A stretch of 64,000 bases of DNA from the NCBI GenBank assembly GCA_947259505.1, contig CAMYLT010000002.1, positions 470,912-534,911 of the forward strand. Reading direction: 5' to 3'. Both the position numbers and the translations under genes were made by a program. The notes under the pieces were generated by a model, which was not told where the DNA came from, made no database searches, and worked only from the letters and a program-made list of their open reading frames with translations. Positions 37,943 to 46,913 of this stretch are shown here, piece after piece (position 1 is the first letter of the stretch; every line of letters begins with the position of its first letter). The DNA is from an uncultured Porticoccus sp. (GTDB lineage: Bacteria; Pseudomonadota; Gammaproteobacteria; Pseudomonadales; Porticoccaceae).

Positions 37943-40473
37943 GGAAAATCTGGGACCTGATCGGCGGCGTACACCCCCCCGAAAATAAACACCAGTCGGT
38001 GCAACAATCCATTGGCACCCTGCCATTGCCCGAAAAGCTGGTCATTCCACTCAATCAGCACATTGGCGCACCGCCCAAAGTGTTGGTCAATGAAGGCGAC
38101 TATGTCCTCAAGGGGCAGGCACTGGCTGAACCGAACGGCATGGTCAGCGTCGGCGTACATGCGCCGACTTCCGGCACCATCACCGGCATCAGTGATTATC
38201 CTATTCCGCATCCCTCGGGCATGTCGGCCCGTTGTATCACGTTGATTCCGGATCGGCTGGACCAGTGGATCGATCACAGTGGCGTGGCGGACTACCTCAG
38301 TTACAGCCCAGCCAAACTGCTGGAGATGATCCGCGAAGCAGGCATCGCCGGTCTCGGCGGGGCGGGGTTCCCCTCAGCCGTCAAACTGTCCGCCCGCAAG
38401 CCGATCAGCACTCTGATCATCAATGGCACGGAGTGCGAACCCTACATTACTGCCGACGATATGCTGATGCGTGAACATCCCGCAGAGATTGTCGAGGGCA
38501 TCAAAATTCTTGCCTATCTCCTCGGCAATCCTGAAGAGATCCTCATTGGTATTGAGGATAACAAGCCGGAAGCTTATGAAGCGCTGCAACCGCTGCTGGC
38601 GGGAAGCAACATTGAACTGGTGGAATTTCCCACCCGTTACCCTTCCGGTGGCGAGAAGCAGCTGATCCAGATTTTGACTGGCAAAGAAGTGCCCAGCGGT
38701 GGCCTGCCCGCCGACATTGGCATCGTTTGCCAGAATGTGGGCACCACCCATGCCATTCAGCGGGCCATTTGCCACGGTGAGCCGCTGATCTCCCGCGTCA
38801 CCACCGTGACGGGCCGGGCCTGCACCATCAATCGCAATTACCAGATACTGATCGGCACCCCGATCAGTCACCTGTTGAAACACAACGGTTATGATCACAA
38901 TCACTGTGCCCGGCTGATCATGGGTGGTCCGATGATGGGTTTCACCCTCACCGACACCGACATACCCGTCATCAAGACGACCAACTGTATTCTGGCGCCG
39001 TCCACGGAAGAACTGCCCGCTCCGCCCCCCGCCCAGCCCTGTATACGCTGCGGCTTATGTGCCGAGGCCTGCCCGGCCAGCTTGCTGCCCCAGCAACTGT
39101 TCTGGTACGCCCAGTCCCAGAACTATGAGCGGCTCGAGGCCCACAACCTGTTCGACTGCATCGAATGTGGCGCGTGCTCCTATGTCTGCCCCAGCAGTAT
39201 TCCACTGGTGCAGTACTACCGCGCTGCTAAAGGCGACATTCGCAGGCAGAACCAGGAAAAGATCAAATCTGACCGAGCCCGCGCCCGCTTTGAATTCCAA
39301 CAGGCGCGCAAAGAGAAAGAAGAAGCCGAAAAAGTAGCCAAGCGCGAAGCCCGCAAACTGGCCGCAGAAAAAGCGCGCGCTCTCGCAGCAGAGCAACCCG
39401 GTTCAGCACCGGGTCCTGATGACATCGTCAAGGCGGCCATGGCCCGTGCTGCCCAGCAGAAGGCCTCTCCGGAAGAACAACGCGCCAGGCTGGAGCGGGG
39501 TGTCGCTCGTGCAGAAAGCCATTTGCAAACGGTTGAACATCGCCTGCAAACGGCGCAACAGGAAGACAGCGAACAACATCTGGAGCAGGCCAAAGCCGCC
39601 GTTGAGGATGCCCGATTGCGCCTTGAGGATGCCCGCCGAAAACTGGCGGAACTAGGCACAGTGCAAGACAGCGCTGCCAGCAACGTCATGGCACGGATAC
39701 AGGCCAGCCCGGGCGAAGCCCAGGAAAAGAAAATTGCCAGTCTCAAGGAGCGTATCGCCCTGACACAGCAAAAAATTGCTGAGGCTGATGACGAAGGACT
39801 CAAGACGGCGCTGCAAAGCGGCCTGGATAAGCAGCTCGCCAAGTTGCAGGAAGCCGAGCAACAGCTGACTGAAACGCCGGCAGCGGCAGAGAGTCCCGCA
39901 CCAGCCGCGACGGTCGATGCCGCCGCCGCTGCGATTGCCAGAGCCCAGGCTCGCGCCGCCTCCATGTCCAATATGTCTGAAGAAGACAAACTGCGGGAAT
40001 CGATTATTTCCCTGGAAGGGCGCATTGAGAAGGCCAAGGCGAAACTGGACGAAGCGAAGGCCAGTGAGTCCGAACACGTGGATGCCCTGCAAACGGGCCT
40101 CGACCGCCTGCAACAGAAATTGCTGTCTGAGCGGGAAAAGTGCACCGCCTTTGCAGGACAAGCCCAGGCACCCTGCGCCCCCCAACAACCGTCGACAGCG
40201 GAATCTGCAGTTGAGCCGCAGCCCCAGGATGCCGCCTCAGCCGCCATCGCTCGTGCCCAGGCGCGCGCCTCAGAGTTGGCCAATATGTCCGAGCAGGACA
40301 AATTGCAGGAAACCGTCTCGTCCCTTCAGTCCCGGCTGAAAAAAGCCCGCGTAAAATTGCGCGATGCCGAGGCAGAGGGCTCCGAACATGTGGACGTCCT
40401 GCGCACGGCAGCAGAGAAACTGCAAACCAAACTGGCCGCTGCTGAACAGCAGCTGGCCGAGTACCAATCCTGA
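37939..40473 (+). CDS. rsxC: Electron transport complex subunit RsxC (RnfC) with extended repeat tail
   Basis: The 844-residue protein is the NADH/FMN-interacting peripheral subunit. The core (residues ~1-450) has the Gly-rich [16 protein letters not shown] site, [11 protein letters not shown], and two 4Fe-4S motifs (Cys 368-378 in [12 protein letters not shown]; Cys 407-417 in [12 protein letters not shown]). After a Lys/Glu/Ala-rich helix (about 430-485), the tail has four roughly related helical repeats starting near residues 495, 581, 663 and 765. The last two share [10 protein letters not shown] and [16 protein letters not shown]. Such tails are known in gammaproteobacterial RsxC but vary in length. 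It overlaps rsxB by four bases. Confidence 0.96.
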   Translation: MRKIWDLIGGVHPPENKHQSVQQSIGTLPLPEKLVIPLNQHIGAPPKVLVNEGDYVLKGQALAEPNGMVSVGVHAPTSGTITGISDYPIPHPSGMSARCITLIPDRLDQWIDHSGVADYLSYSPAKLLEMIREAGIAGLGGAGFPSAVKLSARKPISTLIINGTECEPYITADDMLMREHPAEIVEGIKILAYLLGNPEEILIGIEDNKPEAYEALQPLLAGSNIELVEFPTRYPSGGEKQLIQILTGKEVPSGGLPADIGIVCQNVGTTHAIQRAICHGEPLISRVTTVTGRACTINRNYQILIGTPISHLLKHNGYDHNHCARLIMGGPMMGFTLTDTDIPVIKTTNCILAPSTEELPAPPPAQPCIRCGLCAEACPASLLPQQLFWYAQSQNYERLEAHNLFDCIECGACSYVCPSSIPLVQYYRAAKGDIRRQNQEKIKSDRARARFEFQQARKEKEEAEKVAKREARKLAAEKARALAAEQPGSAPGPDDIVKAAMARAAQQKASPEEQRARLERGVARAESHLQTVEHRLQTAQQEDSEQHLEQAKAAVEDARLRLEDARRKLAELGTVQDSAASNVMARIQASPGEAQEKKIASLKERIALTQQKIAEADDEGLKTALQSGLDKQLAKLQEAEQQLTETPAAAESPAPAATVDAAAAAIARAQARAASMSNMSEEDKLRESIISLEGRIEKAKAKLDEAKASESEHVDALQTGLDRLQQKLLSEREKCTAFAGQAQAPCAPQQPSTAESAVEPQPQDAASAAIARAQARASELANMSEQDKLQETVSSLQSRLKKARVKLRDAEAEGSEHVDVLRTAAEKLQTKLAAAEQQLAEYQS

Positions 40474-40485
40474 CCGGACTCCCCC

Positions 40486-41553
40486 ATGGCGTTGATGAAA
40501 CTCACTTCACCCCACGCCCACGCGGCCCAGAACACGGCTGCGGTGATGCGTCTGGTGCTGCTGGCCACGCTCCCCGGTCTACTGGCGCTGACGGCGTTCT
40601 TCGGCTGGGGTTCGTTGATCAATATTCTTATTGCCGGCACCGTCGCGGTGGGCCTCGAAGCGCTGGTAATGAACCTGCGCTCACGTCCGGTGATGTTCTA
40701 TCTCAGTGATTACAGTGCATTGGTTACTGCCGTCTTACTGGGCTTGTCTCTACCCCCCCTGGCACCCTGGTGGGTGGTGGTCATCGGCACCGGCTTTGCC
40801 ATTCTGATTGCCAAACATCTTTATGGCGGACTGGGTTACAACCCCTTCAACCCGGCCATGGTGGGCTATGTGGTGTTGCTGATTTCCTTCCCGGTACAGA
40901 TGACTGCCTGGCCTGCGCCCCTGCTGCTGTATCCCGAAGGTGTCGCTACGCCGGGATTCTGGGAATCTCTGCAAGTTGTCTTTCCGCTACTCAGTCCGGA
41001 TAACGTGGATGCTGTCACGGCGGCCACACCACTGGATACGTTCAAACACAACAGTGGCTTGCTGGTCGCGCAGCTCTATGAAAAAGACCCGCTGTTCAGC
41101 CGGGCCAGTCTGGCCGGATTGGGCTGGGAGTGGGTCAACCTCGGGTTCCTGGCGGGAGGCTGCTTCCTCTTGGTCCGCAGGGTGTTCACCTGGCATGCGC
41201 CGGTGGCGATGTTAACCAGTCTGGCACTCTGTGCAGCCTTGTTTTACGACAGCGGCAGCTCGGCCAGCCACGGTTCGCCGCTGATGCATCTACTCTCCGG
41301 CGGCACCATGCTGGGGGCCTTCTTTATCATTACCGACCCGGTAACCTCCGCGACAAGTAATCGCGGACGTCTGGTCTATGGAGCCCTGATAGGCATCCTG
41401 ATTTTTATTATTCGCAGTTGGGGCAGTTATCCGGATGCCGTAGCCTTCTCAGTATTGCTGATGAATTTCGCGGCCCCCCTGATTGATAACTACACGCTGC
41501 CGCGCACTTACGGTCATCAAAAGCCGCGTCGCGCCACGGAGAAAAAAGAATAA
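40486..41553 (+). CDS. rsxD: Electron transport complex subunit RsxD (RnfD)
   Basis: The 355-residue membrane protein has about ten hydrophobic segments, beginning near LVLLATLPGLLALTAFFGWG. FMN is expected to attach covalently to the Thr of the SATS segment in TDPVTSATSNRGRLVYG, the RsxD hallmark. GGLGYNPFNPAMVGYVVLLISFP is also diagnostic. It works with RsxG and RsxE in ion pumping. It starts 13 bases after rsxC and ends two bases before rsxG. Confidence 0.96.
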   Translation: MALMKLTSPHAHAAQNTAAVMRLVLLATLPGLLALTAFFGWGSLINILIAGTVAVGLEALVMNLRSRPVMFYLSDYSALVTAVLLGLSLPPLAPWWVVVIGTGFAILIAKHLYGGLGYNPFNPAMVGYVVLLISFPVQMTAWPAPLLLYPEGVATPGFWESLQVVFPLLSPDNVDAVTAATPLDTFKHNSGLLVAQLYEKDPLFSRASLAGLGWEWVNLGFLAGGCFLLVRRVFTWHAPVAMLTSLALCAALFYDSGSSASHGSPLMHLLSGGTMLGAFFIITDPVTSATSNRGRLVYGALIGILIFIIRSWGSYPDAVAFSVLLMNFAAPLIDNYTLPRTYGHQKPRRATEKKE

Positions 41554-41555
41554 CC

Positions 41556-42239
41556 ATGGCCAAGCTCGGAAAATCCATCGGTTTTAATAGTGTGGTGCTG
41601 GGACTTTTTGCCCTGATCACCGCAGCGGTACTCGCCAGCACCTATCTGGGCACCAAAGATCGTATTGCCGCGGCCCAACGGGAAGTGGCCAAACGCGCAC
41701 TGCTGGAAATCGTACCCCTGGATCGCCATACCAATGACCTGTTATTGGACACAGTACCCATCCCGGCCAACTACTGGCATACCCTTGGTATTGATGATGA
41801 TGGCGGCGAAGTCAATATCGCCCGCCAGGGAGATGAGCCTGTGGCCGTCATCATCCCGGCGGTAGCCCCTGATGGCTACAATGGTGACATCAACTTAATT
41901 ATCGGCATCAACATCGATGGTTCGCTCGCTGGCGTGCGGGTTGTTTCCCACCATGAAACACCGGGGCTGGGCGACAAGATAGACCTTAAAAAAAGCAATT
42001 GGATAGTCGGTTTCAATGGAAAATCCCTGACTAACCCAGCGCCGGAACTGTGGAAAGTGAAGAAGGACAAGGGGGCATTCGACCAATTTACCGGCGCTAC
42101 CATTACACCTCGTGCGGTTGTGCAGCAGGTCTATAAGACATTGAAGTACTACAATGAAGACCGCGCGCGCCTGTTAAAGGCCGCTCGGCAGCGGCCCACC
42201 ATCCATCATCAGGCAAGTGAGGAAAACGATCATGGCTGA
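41556..42239 (+). CDS. rsxG: Electron transport complex subunit RsxG (RnfG)
   Basis: The 227-residue protein has an N-terminal transmembrane helix ([21 protein letters not shown]) and a periplasmic FMN-binding domain. The flavinylation site is the Thr in [15 protein letters not shown], and [16 protein letters not shown] is the conserved substrate-type loop. FMN is attached by the ApbE transferase, which is not encoded in this window. The 3' end overlaps the start of rsxE by eight bases. Confidence 0.96.
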   Translation: MAKLGKSIGFNSVVLGLFALITAAVLASTYLGTKDRIAAAQREVAKRALLEIVPLDRHTNDLLLDTVPIPANYWHTLGIDDDGGEVNIARQGDEPVAVIIPAVAPDGYNGDINLIIGINIDGSLAGVRVVSHHETPGLGDKIDLKKSNWIVGFNGKSLTNPAPELWKVKKDKGAFDQFTGATITPRAVVQQVYKTLKYYNEDRARLLKAARQRPTIHHQASEENDHG

Positions 42240-42945
42240 TATCAGCTACCGCGAAATTGCCCACAACGGTCTGTGGAAAAACAACCCGGCACTGGTGCAA
42301 TTGCTGGGTCTGTGTCCGCTGCTGGCGGTAACGGGGTCGGTCGTGAACGCGTTGGGACTTGGGCTCGCCACCATGTTGGTCCTCACGGCGTCCAACACCG
42401 CAATATCGATGATCCGCAACCACGTGTCCGAGGCAGTCAAAATTCCCGCCTTTGTGATGATTATTGCGTCTTTCACCACCTGCACCGAGTTGCTAATGCA
42501 GGCATTTACCTATGAGCTGTATACCATCCTCGGCATTTTCATTCCGCTGATCGTGACCAACTGCATCATTCTCGGCCGCGCCGAAGCCTTTGCCTGCAAG
42601 AATAAGGTTGCTGCTTCGGCTCTGGACGGTTTCATGATGGGCAGCGGTTTTGGTCTGGTGCTGTTGCTGATCGGCACCATCCGCGAAATCCTCGGCAATG
42701 GCACCCTTTTCGCCAACATGCATTTGCTGTTTGGCCCCATGGCGGAACACTGGACCCTACACCTGTTCGGCGAAGGTTACGGCTTCCTGATCGCCGTGCT
42801 GCCGCCGGGAGCCTTTCTGGTCGCCGGCATGCTGATCGCCCTGAAAAACATCATCGACAAGCGTATTGAAACACGCCGCGCAGCAAAACAGGCACCGGTA
42901 ACCAGCGGCTCCAAACGCGTGCGCACCACCGGCGCCATCAGCTGA
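42232..42945 (+). CDS. rsxE: Electron transport complex subunit RsxE (RnfE)
   Basis: The 237-residue integral membrane protein, paralogous to RsxA, has six helices with [20 protein letters not shown] near the N-terminus and [17 protein letters not shown] carrying a conserved Cys of the intramembrane Fe-S site. It is the last gene of the operon. The nth (endonuclease III) gene that follows rsxE in many gammaproteobacteria is absent here. The ATG at 42232 is used: the open frame extends five codons upstream into rsxG without similarity. Confidence 0.96.
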   Translation: MADISYREIAHNGLWKNNPALVQLLGLCPLLAVTGSVVNALGLGLATMLVLTASNTAISMIRNHVSEAVKIPAFVMIIASFTTCTELLMQAFTYELYTILGIFIPLIVTNCIILGRAEAFACKNKVAASALDGFMMGSGFGLVLLLIGTIREILGNGTLFANMHLLFGPMAEHWTLHLFGEGYGFLIAVLPPGAFLVAGMLIALKNIIDKRIETRRAAKQAPVTSGSKRVRTTGAIS

Positions 42946-43077
42946 TTCTGAACCGGCATCACAAAGCCGTCCTGCCTTTCCACTACAACGCCACTGTTTG
43001 ATCACAGTGGCGTTGACTCGCCGTGTTCCGCTTAATAGCATGGCTCTATAGCTGCTAACTGACATACTGAGAAATTG

Positions 43078-44802
43078 ATGAAAAAACCCGGGGCATGGCT
43101 CACCTGTTACGCACTCGAACAGATTGGTGTCAGGCGTGTTTTCGGGATTCCTGGCACGCACAACGTGCAGATATACCAGGAACTGGAACACTTCCCCGGC
43201 ATGACTCCGTATCTGGTTACCCATGAGGTATCTGCGGCCTTTATGGCTGATGCCATCAGTCGCACTACCGATCAAATCGGCACCTTGCTGATCGTACCGG
43301 GTGCAGGTGTCAGCCACGCTGCCAGCGGTATTGCGGAGGCGTTCCTGGCCGGGATCCCCCTACTGGTCATTGCCGGAGGCATCGAGCGACAAAGCAGACA
43401 CGCTTTCCAGCTTCAGGATATTAACCATCAAGCACTGCTGGAACCCATTACCAAAGCAGCTTATCTGGTCGAGAGCGCTGCCGATATTGTCCCCACTCTT
43501 TACGAGGCTTATCGCACTGCGGTGGAGGGAGAACCGGGGCCGGTGTTTGTGGAAATACCGGTGGACGTACAAACGGCTGTGGTGGAATCAGGTTCGCTGC
43601 CGCTGTTCCGCGGCCACCCTACACGACCGCCACTGGATACGGCAGCCATTGAAGAAGCCGCCCGCATGCTGGTGAATGCCAAACAGCCGGGGCTATTTGT
43701 AGGCTGGGGTGCCCGCTATGCCACCGAAGCCCTGCAGTCACTCTCTGCCCACTTGGGCGCGCCAGTGGCTACTACCCTGCAAGGCTTGAGTGTCTTTCCC
43801 GCCGACCACCCTCTGCACACCGGCATGGGCTTCGGCCCATCTGCGGTTCCTGCGGCCCAGCATGCCTTTGCCGATTGCGATTGCCTGCTGGCTATCGCCA
43901 CACGGTTTTCTGAAATTGCCACCGGCCACTATAGGCTGACCCCGCCCAACAACTTGATTCACGCAGACATCAACCCGAAGGTATTCAATGCCAATTACCC
44001 GGCGACCCTCACCCTGCAGGGAGATGCCACAGACATTGCTGTCGCCCTGCTGGAGAAAGTGAAAGAGCTGAAGCCCCAGGCTGTTGACAGTTCTGTGCTG
44101 GCCAACCGCATAGCCTTTGACAAACAGGACTACCTCGACAGCTGGCAGAAACTGCATGGACCACGCGTCAACCCGGGCCGTTTTTTTGCAGCCCTGCGCA
44201 AAAAATTGCCAAATGATGCCTTGCTGATCTGCGATGAGGGTAACCACACGTTCCTCGCCGCAGAACTATTCCCGCTTCATTCTGGCGGAGTATTTATCTC
44301 TCCCAGCGACTTCAATGCCATCGGCTACTGCGTGCCAGCCACTAACGCCCTGAAACTGGCCTACCCAAACAGAACTGTGGTGGGCATTGTCGGCGACGGC
44401 GCCATGATGATGAGTGGCATGGAAGCCATTACCGCCAGCAAATACCACCTCGGTGTCATTTACTGCCTGTTCAATGACGGCCAACTTTCCCAGTCCGGTG
44501 AACCGCGACCAGATAAGCGCGGTGCCATGACCAAGCTGGGTGAAGCTGACTGGATTTCCTTTGCTCACGCCATGGGCTGTGAATACGTCGCCATTGAGGA
44601 CAACCAGGAGATTGAGGCGGGTCTTGACACCGCCCTGACGTTGGCGACCCGGAATCAGCCCGTACTGGTCGATGTGCACATCGACTATAGCCGCCACACT
44701 GCCTTTAGCGAGGGATTGCTAAAAACCAGACATAAACAATTCGGTCGCACCAAACGGGCCGCCTCGTTAGCACGAGCCCTGAAAGAAAGAATCATCGGTT
44801 AA
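43078..44802 (+). CDS. Thiamine diphosphate-dependent enzyme, acetolactate synthase-like
   Basis: The 574-residue protein has the three domains of the pyruvate oxidase/acetolactate synthase superfamily. The N-terminal Pyr domain has FGIPGTHNVQIYQEL and the cofactor-activating Glu in THEVSAAFMADA. The central domain follows. The PP domain carries the Mg-ThDP motif GIVGDGAMMM with the Asn/Asp about 25-30 residues later (FNDGQLSQ). The substrate cannot be read from sequence, since acetolactate synthase, benzoylformate decarboxylase and related enzymes share this layout. No regulatory ilvH-type subunit is nearby. It is followed by an anion transporter gene 80 bases on, which hints at an organic-acid pathway. 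Confidence 0.88.
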   Translation: MKKPGAWLTCYALEQIGVRRVFGIPGTHNVQIYQELEHFPGMTPYLVTHEVSAAFMADAISRTTDQIGTLLIVPGAGVSHAASGIAEAFLAGIPLLVIAGGIERQSRHAFQLQDINHQALLEPITKAAYLVESAADIVPTLYEAYRTAVEGEPGPVFVEIPVDVQTAVVESGSLPLFRGHPTRPPLDTAAIEEAARMLVNAKQPGLFVGWGARYATEALQSLSAHLGAPVATTLQGLSVFPADHPLHTGMGFGPSAVPAAQHAFADCDCLLAIATRFSEIATGHYRLTPPNNLIHADINPKVFNANYPATLTLQGDATDIAVALLEKVKELKPQAVDSSVLANRIAFDKQDYLDSWQKLHGPRVNPGRFFAALRKKLPNDALLICDEGNHTFLAAELFPLHSGGVFISPSDFNAIGYCVPATNALKLAYPNRTVVGIVGDGAMMMSGMEAITASKYHLGVIYCLFNDGQLSQSGEPRPDKRGAMTKLGEADWISFAHAMGCEYVAIEDNQEIEAGLDTALTLATRNQPVLVDVHIDYSRHTAFSEGLLKTRHKQFGRTKRAASLARALKERIIG

Positions 44803-44882
44803 GCTTGTACAACCCCGCTACTGTCGCGGTTAATCTGCGGAGAAAACCCTGCTAAGCTGAGTTTTTCCAGACCATAACAATA

Positions 44883-46358
44883 ATGAACTCCTCCCACTTT
44901 CAAGAAGTCATTCGCCAGTTCCGTCTGCTATCCCTGATCGGCGGGCCGCTGCTGGCCGCATTGGTTTTCTGGCTTTTGCCCAATCATGCCCCCGGCCTGA
45001 ATAACAGCGAAGTGGTTTTGGGGGTGCCCGGCAGACTAACGGCAGGACTGGCGCTGTGGATGGCGTTGTGGTGGCTCACTGAAGCCGTGTCCATCTACGC
45101 TACTGCGCTGCTGCCTCTCGCCTTGCTGCCGTTGAGTGGGGCCAGCGATATCAACGCCACATCCCAAGCCTATGCCCACCCACTGATTTTTCTGTTTATG
45201 GGGGGCTTTATTCTGGCGCTGGCCCTTGAGAAATGGCACCTGCACCGCCGTTTTGCACTAGCCGTACTCAGATTGGTGGGCACCAAACCTGTCACCCTGG
45301 TGGGAGGGTTCATGTTCGTTTCCGCATCACTCAGCATGTGGATCACCAATACCGCCACAACGCTGGTCATGCTGCCCATCCTGTTAAGCATTATCCAGTT
45401 ACTCGACAAGGATGCGCCCAACCGCGAAAACTTCAGCCTCTGCCTGCTACTGGGGGTAGCTTACGCCGCCTCTATCGGCGGTATCGGCACCATTGTCGGC
45501 ACCGTGCCCAATATGTTCACCGTGTCCTTTATCCAGAGGGAGCTGGGAATTGAAATCAGCTTCGTCCGCTGGATGACCATTGGCATACCGGTGGTAGTTC
45601 TATTTGTCCCCCTGGCCTGGTGGCTATTGACCCGCTGGATATACCCACCGGGCGAAGAAGCCATCGACAATCAGTTTCTGCACGAACCTTCAGAGCCGTG
45701 GACGCTGGGCGCCAAGCTGACTCTGACAATTTTCCTGCTCACTGCGGCCTGCTGGATCGGCAGACCATTGCTGATCAAACTGCCTCTGCTGGGGGGCATC
45801 AGCGATACCGGCATTGCCATCATTGCCGCTCTGCTGCTGTTCACCCTGCCGGTAAATCTGAAAAAACGCGAGTTCCTGATTGACTGGGAGACAGCGCTGA
45901 AATTGCCCTGGGGCATCCTGTTGCTATTTGGTGGAGGGCTCGCCCTGGCGGGGGCCATTCGCTCCACCGGCGTGGGAGAGCTGCTGGCCGTGCAATTAGC
46001 GGGCGCATCCGATGTGCCGCCACTGGTGTTGACCCTGCTGGTAGTAGCGCTGATCATTTTTCTCACAGAATTGACCAGCAATACCGCTACCACCACGGCA
46101 CTGGTGCCAATTTTTGCCGTGATGGCGGAGGGACTGGGCATCGACCCCCTGCCTATCATCATCCCCGCCACCATCGCCGCCAGTTGTGCCTTTATGCTGC
46201 CGGTGGCAACGCCGCCAAACGCCATTGTGTTTGGCTCCAATCTGATTCGGATCCCACAAATGGCACGTGCCGGCTTTTGGCTAAATATCACCGGTATTCT
46301 GCTGATCAGCGGGGTACTGCACGTGGTGCTGGGGTTTTTCCCTGACATCAAGCCGTGA
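44883..46358 (+). CDS. DASS family (SLC13) anion:sodium symporter
   Basis: The 491-residue membrane protein has about 11 hydrophobic segments and the two SNT-type motifs of the divalent anion:Na+ symporter family (MWITNTATTLVMLPI near residue 155 and LTSNTATTTALVPI near residue 400). These form the paired substrate/Na+ sites. FMLPVATPPNAIVFGS near the C-terminus is also typical. Substrates in the family include succinate, citrate, tartrate and sulfate; which applies here is unknown. Its position behind the ThDP enzyme suggests an organic anion, but that is inference. Confidence 0.9.
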   Translation: MNSSHFQEVIRQFRLLSLIGGPLLAALVFWLLPNHAPGLNNSEVVLGVPGRLTAGLALWMALWWLTEAVSIYATALLPLALLPLSGASDINATSQAYAHPLIFLFMGGFILALALEKWHLHRRFALAVLRLVGTKPVTLVGGFMFVSASLSMWITNTATTLVMLPILLSIIQLLDKDAPNRENFSLCLLLGVAYAASIGGIGTIVGTVPNMFTVSFIQRELGIEISFVRWMTIGIPVVVLFVPLAWWLLTRWIYPPGEEAIDNQFLHEPSEPWTLGAKLTLTIFLLTAACWIGRPLLIKLPLLGGISDTGIAIIAALLLFTLPVNLKKREFLIDWETALKLPWGILLLFGGGLALAGAIRSTGVGELLAVQLAGASDVPPLVLTLLVVALIIFLTELTSNTATTTALVPIFAVMAEGLGIDPLPIIIPATIAASCAFMLPVATPPNAIVFGSNLIRIPQMARAGFWLNITGILLISGVLHVVLGFFPDIKP

Positions 46359-46371
46359 GGAGTAACCCCAT

Positions 46372-46821
46372 ATGCATATCTGGGTAGACGCGGACGCCTG
46401 TCCAAACCCGATCAAAGACATCCTGTTCAAGGCGGCCCAGCGCTGCCAGGTACCACTGACGCTGGTGGCCAACCATACCATTCGGATCCCCCCCTCACCG
46501 CTGATCAAGTTTCGTCAGGTAGAGAGCGGGTTTGATGTCGCCGACAATCACATCGCCCAACAGGTAACAGCCGGCGATATCGTTGTGACCGGCGATATCC
46601 CCCTGGCGGCGGATGTGGTGGAAAAGGGTGCGCAGGTCATCAGCCCACGAGGAGAGCATTTCACGCCAGCCAACATCCGTCAGCGACTGGCCATGCGTAA
46701 TCTGATGGAAGAATTGCGCAATACGGGTGAGGTCCGTGGCGGCCCCTCCAGCATGGGCAATGTCGAACGCCAGCAATTTGCCAATGCGCTCGACCGCCTG
46801 CTGGCCGCGCGCAAAAAGTAA
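46372..46821 (+). CDS. YaiI/YqxD family protein (UPF0178)
   Basis: The 149-residue protein starts MHIWVDADACPNPIKDIL, the DUF188 signature, and has VADNHIAQQVTAGDIVVTGDIPLAADVVEKGA, with several Asp residues that form a PIN/NYN-like acidic site, then SPRGEHFTPANI. The fold relates to nucleases, but no activity is established. It follows the DASS gene by 13 bases and precedes the helicase gene. Confidence 0.92.
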   Translation: MHIWVDADACPNPIKDILFKAAQRCQVPLTLVANHTIRIPPSPLIKFRQVESGFDVADNHIAQQVTAGDIVVTGDIPLAADVVEKGAQVISPRGEHFTPANIRQRLAMRNLMEELRNTGEVRGGPSSMGNVERQQFANALDRLLAARKK

Positions 46822-46913
46822 TCAGCAAGGAGAAAAAACCTTTATCCTTCAGGGCGATACGCGTATACTTGCGCCCCTCATTTGATCCGGCCTCCGGCCA
46901 TACAGGCTCCTCT

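Noticed and set aside
39216..40301. Minus-strand 361-codon Ser/Ala/Arg-rich frame
   Set aside because: It is antisense to the Ala/Glu-rich repeat tail of rsxC. The composition is what that repeat gives on the opposite strand.
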